From positions 14,230 to 28,659 of the forward strand of contig JAOXYB010037506.1 of NCBI GenBank assembly GCA_028565635.1: a stretch of DNA of 14,430 nucleotides, in the 5' to 3' direction. The stretch is from Phoronis ovalis (Eukaryota; Phoronida; Phoronidae). A program made the translations under genes and the position numbers. Within the stretch, counting starts at the first letter, position 1, and the number at the start of each line of letters is the position of its first letter. Below, piece by piece: positions 1-8,299 of the stretch. Below the pieces are notes generated by a model that saw nothing but the letters and a program-made list of their open reading frames with translations, had not been told where the DNA came from and searched no databases.

Positions 1-132
1 GTCTAGTTAATGAATGAAATGTGATAAACAGCTACAATTGCATTGTTTTTGTCCTCAGAAACAAAAGAAAGAATAAGTATGCACATTAATATTAATTAAA
101 CAATTTCCCAGCTCAAATATTCATTAGAGCTC

Positions 133-257
133 TTAATGAAATAGTTGTTTGTTCTTAATTATTTGTGTTGACAAGTTTCCTGTTTCAGTATTGACCAAGC
201 TTTCAAGGTACACGGTGACATTGAGCTTGTTCTCCTCCTCTTCGAAGGTAATAACAC
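133..257 (-). CDS. candidate terminal exon, beta-strand-rich peptide
   Basis: Read on the minus strand, an open frame follows an ACAG acceptor at 260-258 and runs to a TAA at 135-133, about 40 residues. The part at 190-257 has GC near 46 percent, well above the surroundings, and codons such as GAG GAG GAG AAC AAG CTC typical of coding DNA. The peptide begins VITFEEEENKLNVTVYLES, alternating in a way that suggests beta strands. The outline G-x-ITF-x3-E-x6-V-x-V loosely recalls Calx-beta repeats, but this is an impression, not an identification. It joins in phase to the piece ending at 609. Against it: the pyrimidine tract before 258 is poor, no good donor exists so it must be a last exon, and the plus strand carries a competing exon. 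Confidence 0.3.
189..247 (+). CDS. alternative candidate internal exon on the plus strand
   Basis: This 59-base segment has the best splice signals in the window: a pyrimidine-rich acceptor ending TTTCCTGTTTCAG at 188 and a donor GAAG|GTAATA at 248. Two frames are open. One reads IDQAFKVHGDIELVLLLFE after one leading base and ends with one spare base; the other reads LTKLSRYTVTLSLF and ends in phase 0. Neither peptide is recognised. It overlaps the minus-strand candidate at 133-257, and at most one of the two is likely to be real. Splice strength favours this strand; the phase-matched partner and codon choice favour the other. Confidence 0.3.
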
Positions 258-608
258 CTGTCAATGCCTTTGTATGCTTAACCACAAACTCTAGCATTTT
301 TTAAACAGGCATAATGAAAATCCATCATTTCCAAACTGGCATTTTTTCCCAAATAGTATGACATAATAGTTCTTTTCAAGATGCCAGTTATATCTAGAGT
401 TTACATAAGGGACCTTTTGGCTAATGAAGTTGATAAACTAATTCCACAAATGACGACATTGCATTTAATATATTAACTATTACTAGAACTGAATTTCTGA
501 AATTAATGCTCAAGGTCAAATCAAACATTTAACATTAAAATTCCAAGATATATTGCTAATTACTGCTAAATCAATAACTACTCTGCTTTTCTCACTGATA
601 ACCACTAC
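258..608 (-). other. putative 351-base intron in the minus-strand model
   Basis: On the minus strand this interval starts GTAGTG at 608 and ends ACAG at 258, between the two candidate exons at 609-674 and 133-257. It is AT-rich with one CpG pair near 450 and no other open structure. If the gene is on the plus strand, it is simply intron downstream of the exon at 189-247. Confidence 0.25.
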
Positions 609-674
609 CTGGAACAGAAACATATTCAACAGTGGTCGCCACCAACTTGTATGTTGTGAATAAAGTATAAAAGG
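609..674 (-). CDS. candidate exon, in phase with 133-257
   Basis: Minus-strand open piece bounded upstream by a TAA at 678-676 and downstream by the donor CCAG|GTAGTG at 609/608. It reads FYTLFTTYKLVATTVEYV followed by SVP and one base of a glycine codon. The acceptor could be AAG at 646, which has a better pyrimidine tract and leaves a 37-base exon, or AAG at 675. The spare G at 609 plus GT at 257-256 completes GGT, so the junction reads VSVPG-VITFEEEE without a frame break, which chance would give one time in three. Both peptides are rich in beta-branched residues and could form one beta-sandwich domain. The family is not identified. Confidence 0.25.
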
Positions 675-679
675 CTTAA

Positions 680-1285
680 TGGCCTCAGTGATTCAATGAA
701 TTTAAATTTGTTCTAAGGTCTGACAAATTTTCTTATTTCTAATTAATACCTACAGTTTAGTCATAATTATTAAAACCACTCTTACATATTTTCAGCTTGT
801 CGTTTCATATTTATTGCGTCGATCTAAATCTGTTAGTAAACCCTATCCCCTGAGATAATACTTTATCATACAAAACTTTTGTCATACAATATTTTCCGCT
901 GCCCACTCTCACACAAATAACTAAGAAATAAAAATTCAAAAGCCAGGAAATTCATTTTCAGCTGTTATAGATCATGCTGAAAAGATGAAATAAAGATCAT
1001 TGTAGTTTAATTGTGCTAGTGGTATCCTATCACAAAGTTCAGGGAAGTTTTCTTTTTTATATTACATGTCCAGGATGGATAAGTACATTCTTTAGATGCT
1101 CGCCTAGATGCTGTTGTATTAGGGATTAAACTTTGGTATAGGTTTAGATTTGATTTTTCATTCAATAAGGTTTACCATGGTTGCCTACATGTAGCTTTTT
1201 AGGGCAAATTGCCAAATGGAAACTTCAAATTTTCAATGTGTTTCTTGAAGTTATGTTACTAAATTTCCTGTCACCTGTTTAGCAG
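680..1285. other. non-coding stretch, nothing recognised
   Basis: AT-rich sequence with few CpGs and no repeat or motif I can support. A short GC-richer word near 896-908 is isolated and lacks an open frame of note. Confidence 0.6.
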
Positions 1286-1433
1286 ATCTCCATTATTGCC
1301 CTTAGCTTAGCAGATGAAACCAATTTACCTTTTGCCAATGATTATTCAATAATGGAAAAGCTATGTTGGATATGGTTAAACAGTTACACCAAATGCATTA
1401 AGATAATACAAACTGCCTGGGCAGTGTTAGGAG
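1286..1433 (+). CDS. weak candidate exon, 49 codons
   Basis: A good acceptor, CACCTGTTTAGCAG at 1285, is followed at once by an open frame with an in-frame TAG just upstream. A possible donor GGAG|GTATAA lies at 1434. The frame begins ISIIALSLADETNLPFANDY and, if not spliced, continues to a TGA at 1463-1465. The opposite strand is closed. No family is recognised, codon use is AT-driven, and an open stretch of this length is expected by chance here, so this is a weak call. Confidence 0.12.
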
Positions 1434-1466
1434 GTATAAAGCAATCCAGGGCTCAGCAGCAATGAA

Positions 1467-1483
1467 TGATATACACTATATCA
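1467..1483. repeat. perfect 7-3-7 palindrome
   Basis: TGATATA and TATATCA flank the three bases CAC. It is a short AT-rich inverted repeat with no evident role. Confidence 0.7.
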
Positions 1484-1489
1484 AGCGAA

Positions 1490-1934
1490 CCACAATTACT
1501 AGCAAATGATATCTAATTCAACAGGGTAACAGAATATCACAATAACAAGGACTTTTTATGATAAATGTTAAATGGGAAATGAAGAACAGGATGAGAACAT
1601 CAATTATGCATGTCATTTTACAAAGCAAAAAAAACCCAGAAAGAATATACAAGAATAATCCTAAACATTACCCATCAAATGGTGCTAGTTTTAAAAACCT
1701 CAAGGGGGCATAGGTATGAAGAATACAAAATAATTAAAACAGCAGATAAAAAAAATAAAATTCCCATTTATTATATGGCATTTGATAAGCAGTATCAGTT
1801 CATGACTTCATTGAAACATTGAAAGAAAAATATTTGCGCAATTCCACAATGCCTAAGACAGTGAACATATATCCAGATGCAGTGCCCACAGAAACCCTGA
1901 TTTAGGTCGTATTTGCATGGAAGTACTATTGATT
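1490..1934. other. non-coding stretch, nothing recognised
   Basis: A-rich sequence with several runs of A. A frame of 70 codons at 1610-1822 is lysine-rich, driven by poly-A words, and has no family resemblance; I read it as non-coding. Confidence 0.6.
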
Positions 1935-1966
1935 TGCTACATAGCACAAATGCTACATAGCACAAA
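1935..1966. repeat. exact tandem duplication of 16 bp
   Basis: TGCTACATAGCACAAA occurs twice head to tail with no mismatch, at 1935-1950 and 1951-1966. Perfect identity implies a recent duplication, probably by replication slippage. Confidence 0.95.
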
Positions 1967-2101
1967 CACATTTGAGGCTTATCAAAAACACTAATGTAAT
2001 GACAACATGGAATTTTCTGATCACACACAATAACACGAAAAACTGTTTGTACGCAAATATATTTCCAGGTTTTTTGTGGCATTAATTATTCTTTCATTTT
2101 T

Positions 2102-2240
2102 ATGTTATTCGCCTAATTTGCAAGTAAAAATTTCTAAAATTCCATTTGTTAACAGTGTATCTTTTATTCTTTGTGTGCTTTGCTAATTTACCAATAAAAA
2201 CCTTTTAAATTTGTTTCCTGTTAACATTGCCATGTTATTC
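2102..2240. repeat. decayed tandem repeat, unit about 70 bp
   Basis: Two related segments lie at 2111-2160 and 2182-2233. Both carry GC(C)TAATTT, then an A-rich block, then a T-rich block, then TTGTTAACA or CTGTTAACATTG. The word ATGTTATTC occurs at both outer borders, near 2102 and 2232. The copies differ by many substitutions and small gaps. This is an old minisatellite-like duplication. Confidence 0.6.
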
Positions 2241-2855
2241 ACATCAGGGCTTTTATCTCTATTAATTTTCACATGGGCAATATGACAATTTTGTCCTAAA
2301 ACTCAAGCATAAATAAAGCAAGCTTTCCTTCTTGTGTTGTCTTTAAAACAAATAAGTTCAAGCCAAAAATATAATATTGGGTGGAATCACAACATATTAT
2401 TTCTGGTTTGGAAGCAGATTTCTTTAATCTAATCTTGGAACAGACAATGACCTATCATGCCAGGGAAGGTTCCTGGAATTATTGTTTCTAACAACAATTG
2501 GTAAAGCATGGTGCTCATCAACACAAAAAAAAATTAACTTTAATGTCAATTGAAACAAACAAGTTCCATTAACACTAACATTCCAGTTGTTTTGACTCAT
2601 CAAATTAAATTTTGTTTTCTGCAAAAATAAAGTTAAGGGGGGGGATTACAATTCCTACTTTACATTGTAGTTGCATTAGAGGACTATGCATTTCAGATTT
2701 ATCTCAGCAATAAGGCTGTGCAACTGCACAGATATCTATCTATGAGCATTTTAAGTTTCTTTTGAATGAATGTTAAAAAAAAATGCAGACAAGTAATGAG
2801 AGACAATAGGTATAGAAAATCGGAATTATTTATTATTTACATTTCACATGTCCAG
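2241..2855. other. non-coding stretch with a G8 run
   Basis: Mostly AT-rich unique sequence. It holds a run of eight G at 2637-2644, unusual in this composition, and a 10-bp stem formed by 2666-2675 with 2719-2728 across a 43-base loop. A second small stem, CTGTGC with GCACAG, overlaps the 3' arm at 2716-2731. No reading frame of interest. Confidence 0.55.
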
Positions 2856-2918
2856 GCACGAAAATAAAAACGAGTCTATACGCGTCCAATCCGTTTGGCT
2901 CGGAACGTGTCGAGACTT
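2856..2918 (+). CDS. candidate 63-base exon in an isolated CpG cluster
   Basis: Eight CpGs fall within about 60 bases, in DNA that otherwise has about eight per kilobase. On the plus strand the block is bordered by the acceptor TTTCACATGTCCAG at 2855 and a donor CTT|GTAAGC at 2919. Two plus frames are open: HENKNESIRVQSVWLGTCRD, and TKIKTSLYASNPFGSERVET, whose phase would follow the 189-247 exon. The minus strand is also open in two frames through the block, one reading EPNGLDAYRLVFIFVPG. CpG richness itself removes stop codons, so openness is weak evidence. No family is recognised. It could instead be a fragment of inserted DNA that has not yet lost its CpGs. Confidence 0.25.
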
Positions 2919-2929
2919 GTAAGCCAGTA

Positions 2930-3720
2930 AGCCAGCAGATTTCATTAAAAAGACAGCAATCATGCTACATGTCACAAACTGACTCAAGCTCCCAGGAGAG
3001 CCATGTTGTTTTGAGTAACAGACTGCCAATTGAAATGATTACAAACTCTTTATTGTAAATTTCTGATGAAAACAACGATTTCGCTTTCACAAATCGTATT
3101 CCCATATGCTTTTGTGTCAGAACTATTTTCCCTAATACTTGTAAACTCCATCTTTAACAGTGCCACTGGCACATTCTTTATAAATAAGTGATATCCTGAA
3201 AAAGTTACAGAATAACAAGAAAGTGCTAGGAGATGGGCAGTAGGTAGCCATTGAAATTTGTTTTTGTTATCTTGTATCATGACACTTGTGCACTTAGTTC
3301 AACTGACATAAAGCTGGAGCCACTGCCATTCAAATATTATACTGCCAATTGTAGTTGGAATACCCACTGTTTGACAAACTGAATTATCTGTTCAAATTTG
3401 AGTTCCGTGCAAAACAAGAAAGCTACCCACAAAAACAACATACGGTATACAAGTCTATGCGGATATCAAATGCACATGGGATATCAAAAAGCTGAGACTC
3501 AAATGTATTAAAATGTTTAAGTCTTGCATGAAATTTAGCTGTTTTATGCAAGGTTATTTTAGGTGTATAAATATAACAAGTTATTAGGAGATTGCTTATG
3601 TGCAAATGAATGCAAATATTGGTTTATTAAAATCATACAGAGAATACTTTGCACATGATATCACGAAATAGAATGCTCATCCAACTGCAAAAGCAATTAT
3701 TGCAATCACACTCAAAGTGA
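2930..3720. other. non-coding stretch, nothing recognised
   Basis: Unique AT-rich sequence. A minus-strand frame of 76 codons at 3050-3280 is not like any family I know. An octamer-type word ATGCAAAT lies at 3610-3617 next to a second TGCAAAT at 3601-3607; such words are common in AT-rich DNA and are not evidence of a site. Confidence 0.55.
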
Positions 3721-3738
3721 TATGTCAAAAATGACATA
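3721..3738. repeat. perfect 7-4-7 inverted repeat
   Basis: TATGTCA and TGACATA flank AAAA. A small perfect hairpin with no associated feature. Confidence 0.7.
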
Positions 3739-3739
3739 C

Positions 3740-5735
3740 ATTAAAGAATTATAACTGCTATAATTTTCTAGGATAATTATATTCAAAATTAATTCTTTTT
3801 TTATCCACCAAAGAATGCGAAATATTTCAAGTTATTGATTTTTACAAATTACATATAAGATACAGGTGGCATACAGTTTTTCATTTTAATACCAGCTATA
3901 ATTACATGTAACTTGGTAAACTGCCAACCTGACTCAAAATTAATTGTACCCTAACTAGCAATGATTAAAGATGTAATATATACACAACCCAAATTAGCTG
4001 TGGCAAATGCAGTTGAAGTCCTGAACATACTATATTTGTTACTGTTCAACATAGTTTTTTTTCTCCACATTTTGAGCATAAGCACACTGCTTTACATTTT
4101 AACCTTCTCAATCATACGAACACCAAAAATAATTCTCAAATTTAGAACTGAAAAAGTAAAATTTGCAAAGCAGTGTATGCATGATTAGAAGAGCATTTCC
4201 TCATCTTAATTAGTGCATGCACGAGTTAAGAGTCAGCCAGTCAGTATGAGCATGCCTCTTAAAAATGTTTTAATATTATCCACTAAGTGATTGATTATTC
4301 TTTTTCGGACAAAGCAAAGTGACACTGCTTTTAGCTTTTGTAATCATTTCATTACCGGTTATACAAAAATTGTTTTTTTAATAAAAAGAAAGAAAAAATT
4401 AATTTAACTACGGAAATGGAGAGGCAGATAATCCGTTATAACAAGTCCTTGTTCAAGGCATCTAACAAGAGATTATTTTATCACAAAAAATATTACAGAA
4501 AAGGCACATTCAATATTATTTTTGTGACAATTAAAGACAAATCAAAGAAGAGTTCTTGATGTTGCACAGATGCGTAAATCATACCTATGTTGGCTAAATG
4601 AAATTCAGAGTTAATGGTGCTAATACTGAGACTAGCATGCAGAAAGTATTTAATTGCTTTTATATTGTTACATTAACATGCTATGATGAATTAGGAAGGA
4701 AATTACATGTTAATATTCACTAGCTGTGAGAAGTTATAAAGCTGTATTTTTATCCCAATTGATATATCTCCTAATTGATAGACATCCCTCTGAGCGTAGT
4801 GTTAGGTACAAAACAAGCATGTCCACCTAAAACAGTGACATGTGCCGGACAACTTGAGCTATTCAGATTGTTTGACCATGCACATCTTATCTTATATGCT
4901 TTAGCCAATTGCAGTGCTCAAACAGAATGCAGCTGTCTTAGCTTTTATCACAAACTGCTTGTTATATATAATATAATATTCAAGAAATAATTTGCTTATC
5001 AATACACACTTGGAGACTCTGTCTTTTCAGTACCATGGGTCACCACATTAAACAAAAGCTTTGAAAAGCATATAAATAATTTCCCCAAATGTCAGGAGGC
5101 CAATTCGACAGAAAACTTCAAAAGGAAGACATTAAAATATCTCTTTTCAGATACAGAACAATTTTCATTCACTCTTTGCAAATCAACGAACCTCTGCAAA
5201 TGTGTACTGTCTCCAATATTATTTTATCTTTAAATAAGCCCCTGCAGATATATGGCTATAATAACAAACACAAATTCTTGTTGCATTTAAAACATTAGAC
5301 TTAAAACACTTGAATGCATGAACACAAAAAGTATTGGAAATACTATCAAATCTTGTATTGCTAGATAATATTGGCTTTTCGTTGACATTGTTGCTATAAG
5401 GGTGTAACAAAGACATTATTTTCTAAATAAAAAACACATTAGCTATAAAAATCAACCACAGTTATCGCCCATATTAGCTTTCAATGCAAAAATAGTTTTC
5501 AGAAGAAACAAGAATTAAGTTATTATAACACTAATGAGAAATTTATGCAAACAATGAGGTAGAAACATGAAAGTGGTCTGTCTACTATAATGTTCTACAA
5601 TGATTTCCTGCGTGTGCTGTCAGGAAGAATCCAAACAGTGGTAAAATCAATGAACTTTCGTGTACGAAAAAGGCTTCAGAGCAATATTATTAGCAATCTT
5701 CACCAGGCTCTTGATAGGTATAACTGCTTTTGTAA
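3740..5735. other. non-coding stretch, nothing recognised
   Basis: AT-rich, with about eight CpGs per kilobase. A lysine-rich open stretch at 4344-4559 contains an ATG at 4416 giving 47 codons, which begins MERQIIRYNKSLFKASNKR; its composition follows the A-rich DNA and I do not treat it as a gene. A direct repeat of the word AATTGATA occurs at 4757-4780. No RNA gene or mobile element is seen. Confidence 0.55.
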
Positions 5736-5783
5736 GGTTTATCCTACAGCTTTAGTATGGTTTATCCTACAGCTTTAGTATGG
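5736..5783. repeat. exact tandem duplication of 23 bp
   Basis: GGTTTATCCTACAGCTTTAG plus TAT is repeated without mismatch at 5736-5758 and 5759-5781, followed by a further GG. It lies immediately before the larger diverged tandem repeat at 5795-6150. Confidence 0.95.
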
Positions 5784-5794
5784 TACCCACTTGT

Positions 5795-6150
5795 GTTGTA
5801 ATTACCAAAGGCTTAATAAGCTACTTCAAAAATAGAAGTTTTGTCAGAACAAGTTCTCAACAGTTTATAAAATTCAATGATAAAAGCAACAAAATATTTC
5901 TTTCAGGCACCCTGTCCTTTAAAATTATTATTTTTTGTTATTACCGAAAGTTCAATTAGGTTACTTAAAAAGTAAATATTTTTATTGAATAAGCTCTGCA
6001 ACAGTTTATACAGAATGTTAATAGCAAAGGAATATTTCTTTATGAACAGAGTATCAAGTAAAGGTTATGTTATAATTTCTTATTTTATTAACAAGGGCTA
6101 CCTGAAAAAAAAATAAGCTCCACAATTTCAACAGCTTGATAAATGCTTCT
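5795..6150. repeat. diverged tandem repeat, unit about 139 bp
   Basis: Copy 1 (about 5798-5910) and copy 2 (about 5937-6050) share a series of collinear blocks: TAATTACCAAAGG versus TTATTACCGAAAG, GCTACTT versus GTTACTT, CAACAGTTTATA in both, and AATATTTCTTT in both. A shorter third copy may lie at about 6080-6150 (TTATTAACAAGGGCTAC, then ATAAGCTC). Divergence is substantial, so the array is old. The unit has no reading frame and does not resemble a transposon end. Confidence 0.7.
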
Positions 6151-6507
6151 TCATGATAAATAATAGCTATTTTTTTAATTTCTGTACTTTACTTATTGCT
6201 AGCTATAATGTTGTACAGATTTAAGAATGGTTATGATTATAAATTCTATTATACCAGTATTAAATTTGTTCATAATTCAACATTTTAAAGAAGTAAAAAA
6301 ATACTTTCAACCCCAGTGCTGTTTATTAGCTTGTGAAAAGGAGAGATTACAAAAATAAACCAATTTATACAGTTAAACTAAGTGGAAACATACAAAGTGT
6401 CTATTTCTGTTCCCCATTACTGTTAGTAGATTTTGACATTTTTTTTGTGAATGACTGAAACTTGTTTACAAACTGTAAACTGTAATTTTCTCCTAAAACA
6501 AAGAAGT
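6151..6507. other. non-coding stretch, nothing recognised
   Basis: Very AT-rich, nearly CpG-free, without repeats or open frames worth listing. Confidence 0.6.
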
Positions 6508-6547
6508 AACCAAATCTCCAATTAAGAAACCAAATCTCCAATTAAGA
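6508..6547. repeat. exact tandem duplication of 20 bp
   Basis: AACCAAATCTCCAATTAAGA occurs at 6508-6527 and again at 6528-6547 with no mismatch. It is the third perfect two-copy duplication in the window. Confidence 0.95.
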
Positions 6548-6955
6548 TGGTATGCCTACATGCAGCCCATGTGGTCACTCAATCTTTACACACAGGAGAG
6601 TAATGGTTCATTTCACCAATCAATTACTATGAAATTGCAATCCACATATGCATTTCCCAATCAATTGCAGTATATCACAAACTTGATGCACAAGATGTGA
6701 AGTCAGAAAAGTTGAAATCAATCTGCTTTGTATGCAGTTTTCAGTAGGAGTTCTTTTAAAGAAGATGAAAGCAGTTGGTTACAATGCAATCCGCTGTATA
6801 GGAAATAAAGAAATATGCTCCCAAAGTGTCCTAATGTCTTTCTCTTATTTATATTTACAAGCTCTGAAGAATGTAAAAAGTGTAGTTTGAAACCAAGTAA
6901 AAAGCACACTTGCCAACCTTAGGCTCAGACAGTAATTCAAAACTGTTAATCAGTG
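6548..6955. other. non-coding stretch, nothing recognised
   Basis: Unique sequence. A minus-strand frame of 63 codons at 6718-6909 has no recognisable features and is at chance length. Confidence 0.55.
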
Positions 6956-7114
6956 CTAAACATTCAAACAGAATCTCCACAAAGATAAACCAACCAGAAA
7001 CAATGACCAGCCATTTGTAATTTCAGCTGAGGTGTCCAGTTGCTGATGAATGTCATGATACACAAGAGCTTTGTTGTGAAGGTACTCTCCTTTAAAGTTT
7101 AAAGTGGATTGCAC
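6956..7114 (-). CDS. candidate terminal exon ending in a hydrophobic tail
   Basis: A minus-strand acceptor CTGCATGACAG at 7115, preceded by a modest pyrimidine tract, opens a 52-codon frame to a TAG at 6958-6956. The first residues read VQSTLNFKGEYLHNKALVYH; the last 19 or so, from GWSLFLVGLSLW onward, are hydrophobic and could form one membrane segment. No good donor lies inside, so it would be a last exon. The family is not recognised. A plus-strand candidate at 7027-7081 overlaps it, and an open run of this size is within chance expectation. Confidence 0.2.
   Translation of the reverse strand: MQSTLNFKGEYLHNKALVYHDIHQQLDTSAEITNGWSLFLVGLSLWRFCLNV
7027..7081 (+). CDS. alternative candidate exon, cysteine-rich
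   Basis: A 55-base segment between TTTGTAATTTCAG at 7026 and a donor GAAG|GTACTC at 7082. Only one of the three plus frames is open; it reads LRCPVADECHDTQELCCE and ends in phase 1. The spacing C-x5-C-x6-CC followed by E-G resembles the core of WAP four-disulfide domains (C-x5-C-x5-CC), with one extra residue. Eighteen residues are too few to assign a family, and the segment overlaps a minus-strand candidate. Confidence 0.2.
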
Positions 7115-7119
7115 CTGTC

Positions 7120-8272
7120 ATGCAGTAAGAACACTGAATATTACAGTGGAGGAAAAGCAATTCAGACACTAGCACTAGTATAGTAATTTCACTACACTAC
7201 AACTACAGTTGGATACTTCAGTACTTACTCTAATTTTGACAATTCGTGCCCTGCTTAAACCATGCGCATGTGCCAGGTGCCTTCTGTATATTTTCTGGAA
7301 GAAATAACAAAAAGAACAAATTAATAGATATTCACCAGCACAAAATAAATAGAAGAAATGAGCCAATTACTACAGCTATATCTAAGCAATGTACATTTTT
7401 TGTTTATCTGTACGCCTATGTGCTGATCACATACATTCTTTTAAGCAGGCTTTTTATGACACTGACAGTTAGGAAGCACAACATGGCATACATTAAATTT
7501 TACAACAACTACTTGTTTACAAGTACTGACAGTAATTATCAGATGTACATAATATGACATAAGAATAGGCAACGAATACTGATGGCTAAATTAACAATTA
7601 TAAATAAAAGTTGACATTTCATTAAATTAGAAAATATGCACCAACTTAATGAGGTCAATTAGCGAAGTTAAATAAGATGTGATGTCTTTAATAATGATAT
7701 ACTTTATAACATAATTTCATACAGCACCAATGCCAGTAGATAATTAAGAGTGAAGATGGGGCAGATGGTTGAAAACACTATTAATTCATGGGTTATGTCA
7801 TTGGGTTAGCTGAGTGATATAATTTGCCTTAGGTACTGTAGGATTCTCTAGCATTCTATAGACACAGTTGTAACAGTGTGTAAAGCTTAGCAATCCATCT
7901 GCTGTGATACAGATCTTACAATGATTAATAGTGTAGACATGACTTTTGAGCATACAGAGAACAAAGGACCTGCATCCACATACATTAAACTCCAAGTGAT
8001 GCAACATGCAGTCAACACTGATGCATATATCTATATATACACATAGCTGAATTTGGATGGGAGGTGCAATGTCTCTTTTTAGACAATTTCCCAATTATGA
8101 ACATTTTTCTATTTTCCAAAAGTGCCTACATATACATGGATTCATATCAAAATTTTGCAGTTACTTTGTTATGTACCAATAAGTTTGCAAACTAAAGATG
8201 TCATATTAAACTAACAATAAACAGTTTAGAATATTAAATTATGTAAATTTTTTAGAAGTACCTACTTTAAAT
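7120..8272. other. non-coding stretch, nothing recognised
   Basis: AT-rich unique sequence. Frames at 7246-7557 (plus) and 7798-8094 (minus), each about 100 codons, show no domain, and their composition is that of translated AT-rich DNA. A short alternating AT tract lies near 8025-8040. Confidence 0.55.
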
Positions 8273-8296
8273 TTAATCTGTTTGAAAACAGATTAA
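8273..8296. repeat. perfect 11-bp inverted repeat
   Basis: TTAATCTGTTT and AAACAGATTAA are separated by only GA, giving a near-continuous 24-base palindrome. The flanks do not extend the pairing. It could extrude as a small hairpin; no terminator or transposon context is visible. Confidence 0.85.
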
Positions 8297-8299
8297 TAT

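Noticed and set aside
1795-2082. Minus-strand frame of 95 codons, rich in cysteine
   Set aside because: It runs through the exact 16-bp duplication, whose length is not a multiple of three, and shows no domain.
3050-3280. Minus-strand frame of 76 codons ending FIRNLQ
   Set aside because: Three CpGs near its end were suggestive, but there is no good exon border or recognisable motif.
4344-4559. Lysine-rich open stretch of about 70 codons with an ATG at 4416
   Set aside because: Its composition follows runs of A; no family resemblance and no splice context.
7246-8094. Two open frames of about 100 codons, 7246-7557 plus and 7798-8094 minus
   Set aside because: No domain, no splice or promoter support, and length within chance expectation for AT-rich DNA read in six frames.
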